Below are positions 24,011 through 37,800 of a stretch of 64,000 nucleotides of DNA, in pieces. Under the pieces are notes generated by a model. That model searched no databases. It was not told the origin of the DNA and saw only the letters and a program-made list of their open reading frames with translations. Positions within the stretch are counted from its first letter, which is position 1, and each line of letters begins with the position of its first letter. A program made the position numbers and the translations under genes. Source of the stretch: Echinometra lucunter (taxonomy: Eukaryota; Echinodermata; Echinoidea; Camarodonta; Echinometridae); the NCBI GenBank assembly GCA_029962745.1, contig CM057157.1:22438088-22502087 (forward strand), written 5' to 3'.

Positions 24011-25380
24011 TCTTACTTGGTCGTTGAATATAATAATTATGAGATAAATAACATTTCTTTTACAGCAAGAACGTGGAATTTTTGGCTCTCTCGCTTCGCT
24101 CGCTCGCAAAAAAAAAAAAAAAAACGAAGTGGTTCATACTCTAAGTAAAAGTTGAAGTCCCCTAAGGATTTCATTTAAGTAAGGAGGATGTACTTCTGCG
24201 ATATTGTTTGAATTTACTTTGAAAACAATTTTGTGCGGGTCAATTGGAGGAGCGGTAGATTCGACTAGGAATGCAGCGATACTGACAGCAAAAAAAGGTC
24301 CTATACCCCCCCCCCCCCCCCCCCCCCCACCCCACTTATTTAGTCTATCATTCACACCATTTCTCCGCCACACCATTTCTCCGCCCGGTCGCTTTGCTCC
24401 GCGGCCGAGGATATTCGGCATCAATCATCCCCCAACCACCAACACAAATCGGCACCCATGCATGATCATTTCCTTTTTGAATCTCATAATTTCGCGCCCC
24501 TGTTATTAAATAAGTTTTTTAAAAGAGGTTCAGATTTTTAAGAATAGTGATGAAATTGTAGTTGTTTTTTACTCGCTGTCATGTAGGTTTTATCTGCCTA
24601 TTGCTAAATACTGCTCCCCAGTGTTGCCTAATTCAGCATTTGAAAAGGTTAAACATTAGAAATCTAACATCTAATAAGGGCGGCACTTTAGAGGGGGCAC
24701 AAAAGACGCAAGAGAAAAAATAAAGGAGAAAATGAAGAAAAGTCATAATATGCGCTCCCTTCCCCATCCGCAGGGTAAATGCATCAGAAATAGAGTTTTC
24801 GAGGTTTAAAATGATATAAATGCCGCATTTTTCTAGTTCTCGGTCGCTTTGCTCCCTCGCATGAATATATTTCCTTTCAGGATATCACTGAATTTTTCAA
24901 GTAGCTTTTTTTTTTAGAAGGTTCAGAATTTGAAAAATAATGGTGCAGTTGTAGTTGCTTTGGTCGCTATCATTAAGTTTCATCTGCCTCTCGTTAAATA
25001 CTGCGCCCCCAGTATAATGCAGCATTTGAAAAGGTTAAACATTTTTGAAAGAAATCTATTTGTCGCCCTGATATTAAATGGATTAAATGGATGAGCGATA
25101 TACTCATATTGTTTCTGGGAAACTTGATAAGTTTGATAGAAAACGGCTCATACTTCAATCGTTATTTTTTTAAAGGAATTGTGAGAAAAAGGTGTAACTG
25201 TTATATTATCTTGCCAAAAGATAATATTTGTGATTTCATTTTGATGTAACAGATAATAAACTAATAAATAGCCTTTACAGGGCTAAAAAATTGTTGAAAA
25301 AATGTAGATACGTTTGGGCACCCGGGAGGGGGGGGGGGGGAACTTCACTGTTTGCCCCGGGTGCCATATTGCCCAGATAC
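24010..25380. other. Diverged repeat stretch, no gene seen
   Basis: Two related segments (about 24,535-24,670 and 24,900-25,060) share ttcagattttt/ttcagaattt, gtagttg, tttcatctgcct and agcatttgaaaaggttaaac, so they are diverged copies of one repeat. tcgctttgctc motifs occur at 24,085, 24,388 and 24,842. C run at about 24,306-24,327. Confidence 0.6.
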
Positions 25381-26765
25381 GCCACTGATAAGATGACAGT
25401 CTGAGGGAAAACTAGTCCGCTATGGCCGTAGGCAAATAACTTTTGAGGAAATTTTTTTTTTCAATGGATTAGACCCTGCTCTACAACTTGCACATAGTCG
25501 CTTTCGTGGGTATTTCCTGTGAGCCTAAGCGGACCGATTCAAACACCCCCCCCCCCCCTTTACCTTAGTCCCATATTATATTACACGTGGAATATATGAA
25601 ATGACAGTCTGAGGGAAAACTGGTCTGCTATGGCAGTAGGCAAATAACTTTTAATGATTTTTTTTTTTTGGATGGATTAGTCCCCTGCTCTTCAACTTGC
25701 ACATGGTCGCTTTCGTGGGTATTTCCTGTGAACGCTAGCGGATTGATTCAAACTGACCCTCCCCCCTCTTCCCTAGTCGTGGAATATATTATTATGAGAT
25801 GACAGTCTGAGGGAGAACTAGTCCGCTATGGCCCTAGGCAAATAACTTTCGATGATTTTTTTTTCCCGATGGGTTAGCCCGTCTCTTCAATCTCCGCCTA
25901 TATACCGGGTGTCCCAGAAAAAGCGGAACGGCGAATTTCAGTACTTCATCCTCAAAATGTTGATATTATGTTTACAACCAATTGCTAAAGTATTTTCTAA
26001 CCAAATAAAATGATACCAAGATCATAGAATTTGGTGAAGTAATTTGATTCTATGCCCGTTTTTTTAATACAGTAATTTTCAAATTTCGCATGTTTTTTTT
26101 TGCGACAGATGAGAGTAGAATTGTGCCGGGAATGGCCTTTCATATTGCATGGGTTTTTTATTTACATGCATCAGTGGGCTTCCCTCAAACATCGTATTAT
26201 GAAAGGCCTCCCCGACACAATTTTGCTCTCAATCTCTCGCCCAAACTTGAAATGAACGTATTTTAAGGCACGGGCATAGAATCAAATTACTTCACCAAAT
26301 TCAGTGATATCGGTATCATTCTTCTCGGTAGAGGTGCTGTACCCAATGATGTAGAAAAATATATCTTTCGAAGGTAAAGTACAGAAAATCCGCCGTTCCG
26401 CTTTTTCTAGGACTCGCCCCGGTATAGTCTTTTTCTGGGAGAATTTTTTGTGAACGCCAGCGGGACCGATTCAAACTGTCCTTGCCCCTCCTCCACTTTT
26501 CTTATTTCCCTAGTAGATATATATTATAATATATATATATATATATATAGTATATATATGCATGAGAATATAACAATGTGGGCCGGGGATAGTCTGCAAG
26601 AAGACTGCTGTCTGTTGTGGTCAATGGCACGTTAATAAGAAATATTTTTTCGATGGATTAGACTGTTCTTCAATCTCTTCTCGGAGAATTTTTGTGAATG
26701 CCAGCGACCCGATTCATACTGCCCCCCCCCCCCCCCCCCCCCCCCAACTTGCTTATTTCCCTATA
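25380..26765 (-). repeat. Four inverted satellite units, one interrupted by a transposon
   Basis: Inverted units near 25,385-25,558, 25,560-25,765, 25,785-25,900 continuing at 26,427-26,490, and 26,580-26,750. They carry cgctttcgtgggtatttcct and tagtccgctatggcc. The third is split by the foldback element at 25,903-26,424. Confidence 0.85.
25903..26424. mobile_element. Foldback DNA transposon (about 522 bases) inside a satellite unit
   Basis: Ends ccgggtgtcccagaaaaagc and, inverted, gctttttctaggactcgccc. The two halves pair along most of their length (gaagtaatttgattctatgc with gcatagaatcaaattacttc; ggaatggcctttcata with tatgaaaggcctcc). Flanked by tata on both sides, consistent with a TA or TATA target duplication. 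No coding capacity. Confidence 0.85.
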
Positions 26766-27228
26766 TAATTATTATGGAATATAGTCTCGATGTATTCTGT
26801 TTGATATGCAATGTCTTACGTTTTTATTATCTAAATAATGTTTGAAGGGGTTCAAGCCCAGTTGACCGAAGGTCCGCGAGACCCCAAAATTGAGAATCAG
26901 AATTGTAAAAGGGGCTTATAATTGAAATGAGAGTATTACTGAATATTTTCTGTATGAAATTAGTATGAATTCTGCAAAAATGGTCATTTAATAAAAATTA
27001 AATTAAAAATGTTCACCTTGTTATGATGCGCCTCTGTATTACTTTTGTGTGGGGGTCGAAGCTTTGGCTGAAGCTTTCCCCGTTGCATCCTTAATTCTGT
27101 TTGATTTCGATGGAAATTTGTGATGATGTAAAACAGGGGGAAAAAAAAGGTTCGCCTAGATTTAGGGTCGATCTCAGTGGCGGTAACAGCCGGGGGCAAA
27201 GGGGGAAGAGTGGCCCCCTGAAGGATTT

Positions 27229-27728
27229 NNNNNNNNNNNNNNNNNNNNNNNNNNNNNNNNNNNNNNNNNNNNNNNNNNNNNNNNNNNNNNNNNNNNNNNN
27301 NNNNNNNNNNNNNNNNNNNNNNNNNNNNNNNNNNNNNNNNNNNNNNNNNNNNNNNNNNNNNNNNNNNNNNNNNNNNNNNNNNNNNNNNNNNNNNNNNNNN
27401 NNNNNNNNNNNNNNNNNNNNNNNNNNNNNNNNNNNNNNNNNNNNNNNNNNNNNNNNNNNNNNNNNNNNNNNNNNNNNNNNNNNNNNNNNNNNNNNNNNNN
27501 NNNNNNNNNNNNNNNNNNNNNNNNNNNNNNNNNNNNNNNNNNNNNNNNNNNNNNNNNNNNNNNNNNNNNNNNNNNNNNNNNNNNNNNNNNNNNNNNNNNN
27601 NNNNNNNNNNNNNNNNNNNNNNNNNNNNNNNNNNNNNNNNNNNNNNNNNNNNNNNNNNNNNNNNNNNNNNNNNNNNNNNNNNNNNNNNNNNNNNNNNNNN
27701 NNNNNNNNNNNNNNNNNNNNNNNNNNNN
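27229..27728. other. Assembly gap (500 N)
   Basis: Exactly 500 unresolved bases, a conventional size for a gap of unknown length. True distance and content are unknown. Confidence 0.99.
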
Positions 27729-29650
27729 GCAGAAGATAGACCGACAACTACAATTTCAAAGAAACGTCGGGGAAAATCCCCCCTCCTGCACCCTTCCCTC
27801 TAGGGAGAACTACATTGGCGTAAATTCCGGGGGTGGGGGATCTATCACCCCCACTTGGGGGAGAAAGGGGATGGTGTGTACAAATTTCCCCCCATGCAGA
27901 CACACTTTTTCAGGAAGACAATATATTTCAATTAATCAGTTAGTAAAAATTCTGAATATCTATTATAAACAACCATCATATTCTAGAATTTCTATTTGAA
28001 AATGCTATTGAAAACAAAAAAGTGGTTATTTTAGCTCACTCGCTTCGCTCGCTCATCAAAATGTTAGGATTTCCATCCGAAAAAAGCGATCAAATCGAGA
28101 AAGTGGTTATTTTTGGCTCGCTCGCTCGCTCTTCCGTCATATTCTGTCATATTTTGATTTTTATTCGAAAATGTGATTCAAAACCGGAAAAAGTAGTTAT
28201 TTTCTGCTCGCTCGGCTTCGCTCACTCGCAAAATAGATATCAAAATGAGTGTGAGAGGGAAATAAATCATTTAAGAAGTTTTTCATCCCCCACTCCTCAA
28301 ATTGGATTTACGCCGGTGGAGCACTACCGTCCTCCTAAAATGCATAGACTTAAACTAGTTACCGGGAAATTTTGGGCTCTGCCCCCCCCCCCCCCCCGAT
28401 AACAGGTACCTGTTACGCCCTTGGGACTCGATCCTCTACAATTTTTTCATTATATGGTTATACATTTTTGAAAATGAATGTGGAATATTCACACATGTAG
28501 CAGGGGCAATGGGAAAGTTATCTAGTTAGGAGGAGTGGGGACATTAATGTAAATTTACAGGAGGCATGCATGCAGAAAAGGATAACAAATCTGAGGGGGG
28601 AAATAATCTTATTCAAATTCTCGTTTGTAGGGGCCTACATGCCGTCTCAAGTTCCTTTGGTCAAGTGGCCGGACCCCGCGCTCAAAGGCTTTATGAACTT
28701 CAAAATTTCTAAGCATGTCTTTGGATATCATTAACGCGTATCAAGAATTAAGAATAGCTAAAGAAAAAACAAAACAAAACAAAACAAAACAACGCCACAG
28801 TCCAATTCAGAATATAATACAGCAGTTTCGAAATATATACGAAACAACCAAATGAAACAATATAAATTATAATGCAGCACTTTTTCGAAATATGTAACAA
28901 AACAACCAAATGAAACAATAAATGATATTAATAATTATGTTTAAACAGCGTGATTATTCAGTATTTGTTCATTACAACACGCCAGGGCATACAACCCGAG
29001 AAATACCGGCCTGATTCTCCCCATGCAGGTTTGAAAACCAAACAAACAAACAAAATAATGATCATACGAGGTAGGCCTACGTATTATTATATGATGATAT
29101 TAATTTTATATTCATGTTGACATGAAAACTATTTTGTAAATATTTACTATAAAAAAAAGGAATGCGAAGCAAGACGATGCTTAACACCCCCCCCCCCCCA
29201 CCACTCTCAAAAATTTATTTTCAAAAACAAACTGTAGCACTACGAACAACATCAAACCTACTAATAAAATTAATGGTCTCTGCATGCATGATCTGTAGCC
29301 TGAATGTATTCGTGTGTATTCGTGTCCGGGATTCCTGTGCGGGAGGGGGGGGGGGGTGGAAATTTGCTCGGATCCCCCACTGCATAGGCTGGTACAATAA
29401 TCAAGGTGTATCCAAAATTTTTATAACAGTACAGCCATAGAGAATCATAGATATAATTAGTATGTATCTCTATGTAGGGAATACATCTCTCAGAGGGCAG
29501 TGTCAAAATGATTTAAAACTCTGAAGCAAAACAAAAAAGAAAAAAATCACAAAAACAGTAAATGTAAATCTCACACTGGGAATAGCCCCGAACGTGCTCA
29601 TGGTGCAGCATATTCTGGCCAAGCAACGTATTTACTCTATTTGCTCCCTC
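27729..29650. other. Upstream region of the peptidase gene, repeats only
   Basis: About 28,022-28,240 holds three imperfect units of about 85 bases with gctcgctcgct(tcg)ctc cores. A C run lies at about 28,381-28,397, aaaac repeats at 28,765-28,791, and a near-duplicate of gaaacaaccaaatgaaacaa at about 28,841 and 28,909. No gene supported. Confidence 0.55.
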
Positions 29651-29651
<1 letters not shown>

Positions 29652-29684
<33 letters not shown>

Positions 29685-29982
29685 CCGGCTCCAAAATCCG
29701 CTGCTGAAGTTCAGTTCGCTACTTATACGATATTGCGCCTTGATACGAGGCTGTTAAAATCGTCCTTGAAAAAATCGGGATATAAATCGGGTACGAAATT
29801 AGTAGACGCGCTGATAGCGCCGATAAGATCAGCACTGCTCACATTCAGTGACACCCTCTCCATGCCTTTTGCACTACGCTTGATCGCTAATTTCAATAAC
29901 GGCATCTTCAAATTGGCAACGTTAAATCAGCCTATTTCGGATACCAATTTTATACGTGATTCCGGCCAGGATCAACAGCAAA
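29652..29982 (+). promoter_or_regulatory. Probable promoter and 5' UTR region of the peptidase gene
   Basis: 330 bases between a 30-base C run (29652-29681) and the start codon. No TATA box is clear. Transcription start not identifiable by eye. Confidence 0.35.
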
Positions 29983-30138
29983 ATGGCGAAATATCTTTCA
30001 CTCAATCGTCTTCGTTGGGATTTGAGCCCAAGTGACATCAAGACTCGCGCTGAAGAGCTGAAAGCAGCCACCTTAGCCGTTTACGATGCTGTGGGAGGTG
30101 TTCCTAAGGAGAACGTGGCGTATGAAAATGTTATTCAA
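29983..30138 (+). CDS. THOP1: Peptidase exon 1 (residues 1-52)
   Basis: Start ATG in a good context (aaaatgg). Reads [18 protein letters not shown]; the LRWDLS motif opens the M3A helical domain. An in-frame GTG 27 bases upstream is not used as a start in animals. Donor gtgagt. Confidence 0.93.
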
Positions 30139-33100
30139 GTGAGTAATTTTGAAGTCTCTAGCTCTGTGAACCACACGAACAAGTGGCAGGTGCAGGAATG
30201 AGAGAGTGTGCATGCGGCACGTGGGCACGCGGCCCCTACGGCGCGGCGCGGCGCGGCGCGCTCAGTCATTCACATCACAGGTGTGTATGTTGTTGGCTCA
30301 TGCATCTATTCATTGACATCATTTGACCACAAAGTTGGACCTTACTAGTCTTGCTGATGTGGTGTTAAAGGGGTGCTAGAAAAGGCAAACCCGGAGAATA
30401 GGGGACCGGAACATGCGCTGTATTCATTTGTGTGAAAAGCAAATGCAGCCCAGTTGCAGCAGCAGCGGGGACGATCTGCCCTGCACAAGATTCAGGAGTG
30501 AAACGTTTATGAGTTTGACAACATTTCTAGCCCAAATCAAACTGATTTTCATCAAATAACCAAATATCTGAAAGCCCAGATGACAATGTAATATTATTAG
30601 AACATAATTACCTGATTAAAACATATTTGAAAGTCATTTTGAACTTGATTATTGATTTGTCGCATACCTTTAGTTTCAGCTGTCTCTGCCCATCTCTGCG
30701 CTTTATGAATGGCACGCACGCGCCTTCCAGTCCCCTATTCTCTGGTTTGCCCTAGAAAAGAGAGAAGATTTGAGACGAATTGGAATGAAATAAGTGTGCA
30801 TATTTGTATGCATGCCTTTTTATGTTCAGAATGTCGTTAACTTTCTTAAGCCTGGAGAAACCAGTTTAAAATGATTCACTGTATCTGATAATCATATTCT
30901 TTATATCTCTCTTGCTCTCTCTCTGTTTCTCTCTCTTTCTCGGAGATTCCTGGTTGGCAAACCCGGAGAATAGGGGCCAGACGCGTGCGCTGTATTCATT
31001 TGTGTGCAAGAAAATGCAGCCCAGCAGCAGCGGCGGGGTGGACGATCTGCACAAGTCGGTACTGTGGTAGGTCATGTACAGCGTAGGAATTAATTTGTTT
31101 TTTAGGGGCTTTTTTTTTTTTTTTTACATTGGGGCTACCACTGAATATCTTGGGGCTATTTTTTTTATTAAGGGGCTACTTTTTGTCGCACATCTGTAAC
31201 TTTTTAAAGTATCCGTTGGCATTCTAAGACTCACTATAATGCATAAAAGCACAGAACATTTATAACTGTAACTGTATTAGATTTGTACTATCAAATGTTC
31301 AAAGTAACTCAAAGTGATCACTCAATGATATGTTAGGATCACACGCCCAGCCACACTAGAAATATCTGTAGTCACAGACATGTACAGTCACAGCAGGGAG
31401 TCAGAAAGCCCTCATTGCAAGGCACTCTTTTGTAAAAAAACTAGTTTTCGTATTCCAGAATACACCTTCATTCCACAAAAAGCTAAGAGACAGCCAAATA
31501 TCACATTTAAAGTAAGTTCTAAACATAAAATACCTTTTCAGATACTTTTGGGGCGATATTACTTGAATTTCGATCATCTCACAACTGACTCGAAAGACTA
31601 TGTGTGGGACAAAACTCAGAAATTTGTCCGTTTTTTTTAGATTTCAGACTCATTTTAGGGGCGATTTGGGACAAAATCGCCCGTCGCCCTCGTGTATTTC
31701 CGACGCTGGTCATGTACCTTAGGATTAGGAGTAATATGCTAAGAGTTGGAAAAAGGACAAGTGTCAGATTAAAAGGCATTGGTTAACATTGTTTTGATGT
31801 TAAAAAAAACTATTTTGCTACCTGAAAATGGGATAAATATAAGAGTTATGGTGTAAAAATACCAGTCTGAAAGTTTCAAAGTGTAAACAATAATATCCTC
31901 AGGAAGTATTTTTAAATATTAGAAATGTGAACCAATGTTTGAAAAAATATACAAGGGTCGGTTGCACAGACTAGACGTAAGGAGTGCGCATGTGCACATG
32001 GCTCACTGGACCTTAGTGTGTGTATTGGTGTATCACACGGAGGGAGGCATTTAACGTTATTTTTTTACTCGAGCAAGTATTTATTGTCTCTAAGATCAAA
32101 AATAGTAAAATCGCGGTTTGCGTCTTACTAACAGTTTTTCATTCCAAATTATGGTTGGTTTCAGGGTTTTTGAGTACAAACACAAGTACTCATACACATG
32201 CTTCATCTTAGTTTGAGAATTTTTTTAATCGGCTGCTCACAAAGTTAACCAATGCCTTTAAGAGGGAGACTTTTTGAAAAAGGAATTCCTGAGATAAACG
32301 TCTCGACTTGTAATTATCTGTAAATGAGCTTGGTGACGATTGATGATGATGCTCTTGATCTGGATATGGTACTCTGAAAAGCTCCACTGGAGCATCACAT
32401 AGAATAAAACTGAAGTAAGGGTTGCTCATACCAACTGTAAATGTTGGTATGCTGGTGATGATTGCTTTTTGAAAAATATCAATAAATGAAACAAAGTTTG
32501 GTTTAAATTTTATTTGTTTCACCATTCCTCATTTTTCTGTTGAGGGAGAAAAGATGGGAATCACAGTGGCAGTGGCCCATCTGCAAATATGGCCATTAGA
32601 ATTTAAAAGATGGCAGATAATAGAAGAATTAGAAATACATTACATTGTACCTTTATAAATACATTTGCATCCCATTTGAAATGGATGTGATAATAAGGAC
32701 AGTGATTTAAATGGCTAAATGATGTGAAAAGGAGAGTCCCATTTTCTTCTTTCAGACACTGTTGTACTTTTTTTTTGTTTCTGGTGTTTTTTGTTGGTTT
32801 TTTTTTTTACACCAAGGAGGGCCTGTAATATAACTACATGTACAATGTACATGTAGATTTGATTTGATGCATAGTGGTAATTGCTGTACTCAAATGAAAA
32901 GGTATAACAAAAAATACCACCCTATAAATGCTTGTTTTGAAAGTTGTCATATTCAATACCTTAATATTATAACCTACAATGATTTATTGTGGGGTTTTAT
33001 TGTGAGGTTATAATGTGAAGGTATTGAACAGGACAACATCATTTATGCAAAAAACAGTTCCACTCGGCACCTTCTACTGTGCACTGGAAACAATGCCATG

Positions 33101-34793
33101 TTGGTATACATGTACCGGTAGGTAGTCACTGCCTTGTATAGTGATGTCTTAATGGATATGCTTCACATCTGCATTTTTTGTCATTAGAACACACTGAATC
33201 CATGGTAAAAGCATGAGATGCATTTGACCATGAGCATGGGGACAGTAATGAGTACCCATAGCAACAGTATAAACTTGGCAGATGTCGTCATGGCAACACT
33301 CTAGCACTGATGCAGTGCTAGAGTGAGCTTTTCATTGATCCTTTGCACACACGTGTACGCATTCTGTACAAAGAGGCTTAAGAGGGAGAGCCCCCTCGCA
33401 TTTGAATGCTATGTGTATCTCACGATACGCCCTGCTGCATTCTCTTTATGTTCAACAAAATGGGTCCTTTTCTCTGTCTCTCCCTGGCTTTTGTTTACAG
33501 AGTGACCCAGGCATTATATATGTACATGTATGGTAGCTGTATTGATCTTTTGCACTGGAATTCAGCTATTATGGCATTGGAAAAAAGTGCAAGCGTACAT
33601 ATTTGCATTCCTGTTTGAACAAAGCAATAATGACATTGTTGCAACAAGTACTGAAAATTGTGCCTTCATTTTCAGTTTCATTTAAAATGTTTGACTCTTA
33701 TATAAACGTGATATTCCCTCTTCGTTTTTTTGTGTTTCATCATTCAAATTTTTTCAGATGCCTCTGCCCATCGGAGTGAGGCTGGAGGCCTTTTTTTTTT
33801 TCTCTTTTTTTCTTCCATTTTGTTTTGCCAGTCTTGGGCAAAAACCCTCCTAATGGAATGTAGTGTTTTTGTATGGTGAACTGTACTTTATGGGCGAATT
33901 CCTATTTCAGTCATCTGTCATTTGTCATTGAAATTGTCTTATTATCATGATCCAAGTCCATACAGGCCTATTTTTGGACTTGTTAGATATCATAGCTACT
34001 GGTAAAAACTTTGCTTGTTCATGTACCTACATTGTACCTGGCTACCTCCTATGTTTCTTTTTAATTTAAATACTATTTTCCAAAACTGTAGGCAAATTAT
34101 CTTCAGTGCGTGTCGGCTTACTTGTAAAATCTTGTGAATAACATTGCAGATTGCACCATTATTGTTTGCAGTTCCAAAGGAAACTTATGATATTTTTCAA
34201 ATGACATTATACAAAATCAATGAGATTTTCTGCTATGAAGAAAAATGAATCTCACTTTTAATGCTGTAAGGAAAATGGGTAGAAAGCAGTGAGCTATTCA
34301 TTGCCAGAAAACCAGGCAAGAGCTCTGGTTAAGAAAAAAAAACAACAACAGTAAGTAACATATCAGAAATATTGCTGTAAGGAAATTACTCTTTACAGCT
34401 GCAAGTCCAACCACCCCCCCCCCCCACCCCATCCAAAAAAAAGCTTGTTTGACAGCAAATTAATATTTATTTTAACCTGATATTCTTGTTTCTCATTTTC
34501 TCTACAGGCTCTGGCTAACAATGACTGCGAGTATGGGGTGATGCGTAACATGCTGGACTTCCCCCAACATGTTTCTCCCAGTAAAGAGCTGAGGGAAGCA
34601 AGCACAGAGGCAGATAAGGTACTCTCGGAATTCGATGTTGAAATGAGGTGAGTTTTTCTATATCTTTGTGAAGATTTTCACTCTCCTGGCTTTTCTGTTC
34701 TCCTGTCCCTTTTTTAATTTATCCCTATTTCACTGTATCTACATGTACACTGTACCATGGAGCTAGTCTGTTAGTAGCTCACTGAGTGTACCC

Positions 34794-34845
<52 letters not shown>

Positions 34846-37800
34846 TCAACCCCAAAAGTGACGGGGGTGTGCTCCGGGCGAGACAAAAAAAACCGGGGGC
34901 TCTGGAACAGGTTTATTGTGTCTTTGGAACGGGCTTCGGAATGACAAATGTTCGTGAAAACGGGGGGTCTTTGGCACGGGCGCCGGGTGCGCTCTCGTGC
35001 AGAGGCGATGGTCAGACAGCATGCTCTGGCTAGCTGGCCTATGTGCGAAACGGTGCGGGCCGCTTTTCACCAAAAATGAAGCTCATTAAACAGAGCAAAG
35101 CCGCCGGAACGGCGAAATGAAAAACATGCTGCTTTGGAATGGATTTCTTTCTTCTTTTTTCTCGATAAGAAGAAAATGCTATACTTTGGAACGGAAATCA
35201 AGGTCTGTAAAAGGGGGGTCGTCAAAGCGGCACGTCCCCGTACCACCAATATACATGTATGTGAGTGCCCCCCGGGAGTGTACCTTTGGCTCTGTTCATG
35301 AAGCTTTGTCTCTTGTTTTTGGCAGTCTGTCTCTATCTCTCTAGCCTTTTGTCCCCTCTGTCAAACTTGCTCTCTCACTCTTTCTCCATCTCTCCTTCCC
35401 TCTCATTACATCTTACCTCCCCTTTTCTATCTTGAGCTCTCTAATTTTTCAGTTTCAGTGTTTATTTTCATTTCCCATGTTCAGAACAATTCATAACACT
35501 TTTTTAAAAAAATCAACGTAAGTCAGTGTATGATAATGTGATATGCATAGTTTGAATTATAAAACAGACAGTTTACATAAATATGCAGTAAAATACTAGT
35601 ATGTTTGGTTTATTTTGAAAGAGAAACTTGTTGAAATCGAGGGATTCCCATAAAAGCAGGGCTTGTAAAATGTGGATTCCCAAATAACTGCAATCATAAC
35701 TTGTATAAAGGATATAAATGAAATTTGGGGAAAAACAATGTCAGCAGAGTAATAGATGTAACATCATTATAAATCCATAATTTGAAAACCTGTTACGACT
35801 TGTAGTACAGTGCAGGCTTTCAGTTGAAAAGGCTAAAAGAGACATTTATTATGTTTTCTCTATTTCTGATTCGCAATTGTTGTCTTCTACTTCCTTTTCA
35901 ATTTTATTTTTGTTATTAAAAAAGCATTCCCTTCCATCACTGTATATTTTACTCGCTCTCAGTAGAATGTGGTGTGGAGTCAAATAAGTAGACTACACAT
36001 CACACTGAAATATTTGTAGTGTATCTTTTCAGTTATTCCACAAGAGAAGGAAAATAAAGACTTATCTTCCTTGAAGACATATGAGTAATGCCTGGTTTAC
36101 ATTTGGGTTACGATCAGCATACAGAGCCCATGACTGCCTGTAACTCCCTGTCCGTGTGGCCTCCGTGAGGATGCAGAAGGCAACCGTGAGATTTCCATAC
36201 AGATTCACTGGCTCCGCAGCATCTACGATTTCGTTTTGCGAGGAGTTATATAGATTTGAAAAATCACAAGCCCGTAGCCCGTAAACGTATCGTACGTGGC
36301 ATTGGACGATTCCTGCAAGGGCATCGTGCGGAGGCCACGGGCTGATCCTGCAGCCCGAGGCCTCTGCACAGGCCCTGTACGATTTCCGCGGGAAGGCTGC
36401 AGAGATTGCACGATTATCGTACAATCTCCACCTACAATGCCTCCGAAAAAAATCACAGACCAAAGTTATCATACTGCTCCCGGTGCAAATGTAATCCAGA
36501 CATTATTAAGATTATTGTTTGATGTATGAAGATTTGCAGTGCAATCGGGTTTAAGCTTTATTTCATGCTTTCTGTCCATGTTCAGTATGCGTCAAGATGT
36601 GTTTGACAACCTTGTGGCATTCCAAGAGAAGACCGATGTGAGCAGTCTGAAGCCTGAAGCCAAGAGATACCTGGAGAAGAAGATCAAAATTGGGCGCAGA
36701 AATGGTGAGTTGTGGGGGGGGGGTAGGAATGGGAGTTTGTAGAATCAAAGGATCATGGAAAGACTACATGTAATAATAATAATAATGGTTCTTGTATGGC
36801 ACTCATATGCGGCACATTGTGACGCTCATGGTGCTGAGACATTATTACCCCAGTCGTAGCTGAGCAAGAAAAGGAAAAAGTCATCATTTTTCTGTGACAT
36901 GCTGAAATAAGATTTGGAGTGATTGGGTGGTTGTACCCGGCTATAGTGGGGCTGTACCCGATATTTAGAGGCAGTAGGGAATGTCTGTACCTGTGCTGTA
37001 TAAGTCTGTCTTAATGAAATATTCCCAATCTTAATTCCATGTTTTGTCTCTAGGTCTGCACCTACCCAAGGACGTCCAAGAGCAGGTCAAGGCCTTGAAA
37101 AAGAGGGCTAGTGACATCAGCATTGATTACAACAAGAACGTCAATGATGAAAATACCATACTGGAGTATACAGAGGCTGAGCTGGGTAAGGGCGACAGGG
37201 GTTTGTAACACTTAATGCTTTAGGAATTAAAGTCATTAGTCCTGGCTTGCAGGATTAAAGAGGTATATCTGCCATAGCCAAACAGAGATTCTGACTTTCC
37301 AAGTTGTAGACCAAATCTGTTATTAAACTTTCACTGATCTGTTTCTCTGCTTTTTCTTCATTTTTTTTTTCCAACTTGATCCTAGGGTGGACTCTCTGTT
37401 AAAGGCATTGGCTAACTTTGTCAGCAGCTGATTTAAAAAATTCTCAAACTAAGATGAAACATGTGTATGAGTACTTGTATTTATACTCAAAAACCCTGAA
37501 ACCAACCATAATTTGGAAGGAAAAGCTGTAAGTTAGACGCAAACCGCGATTTTATTAGCTTTCGTCTCGAGAGACACTGAACTAAGAGGACCGTTTGCGC
37601 AAATTCAAAAATACCGTTACTTGTTTTCCGCCGCGTGATACGTCAATACACACAGTGCGGTCCGTTGAGTCATGTGCGCACGCACACTCCTTACGTTGGA
37701 TCTATGCAACCGACCCTAGTATATTTTTCAAACATTGGTTCACATTTCTGATATTTAAAGATACTTCCCGTGGATATTATGCTCTAAAACTTTCACACTG

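Noticed and set aside
27091..27747. Frames spanning the run of N
   Set aside because: Artefact of the assembly gap.
29956..29982. Upstream in-frame GTG start extending the peptidase by nine residues
   Set aside because: Animals rarely start at GTG. The ATG at 29,983 has a good context and gives the usual family N-terminus.
36062..36529. Frames of 77-136 codons on both strands in intron 2
   Set aside because: They lie inside an inverted-repeat element with GC-rich interior; no recognisable domain.
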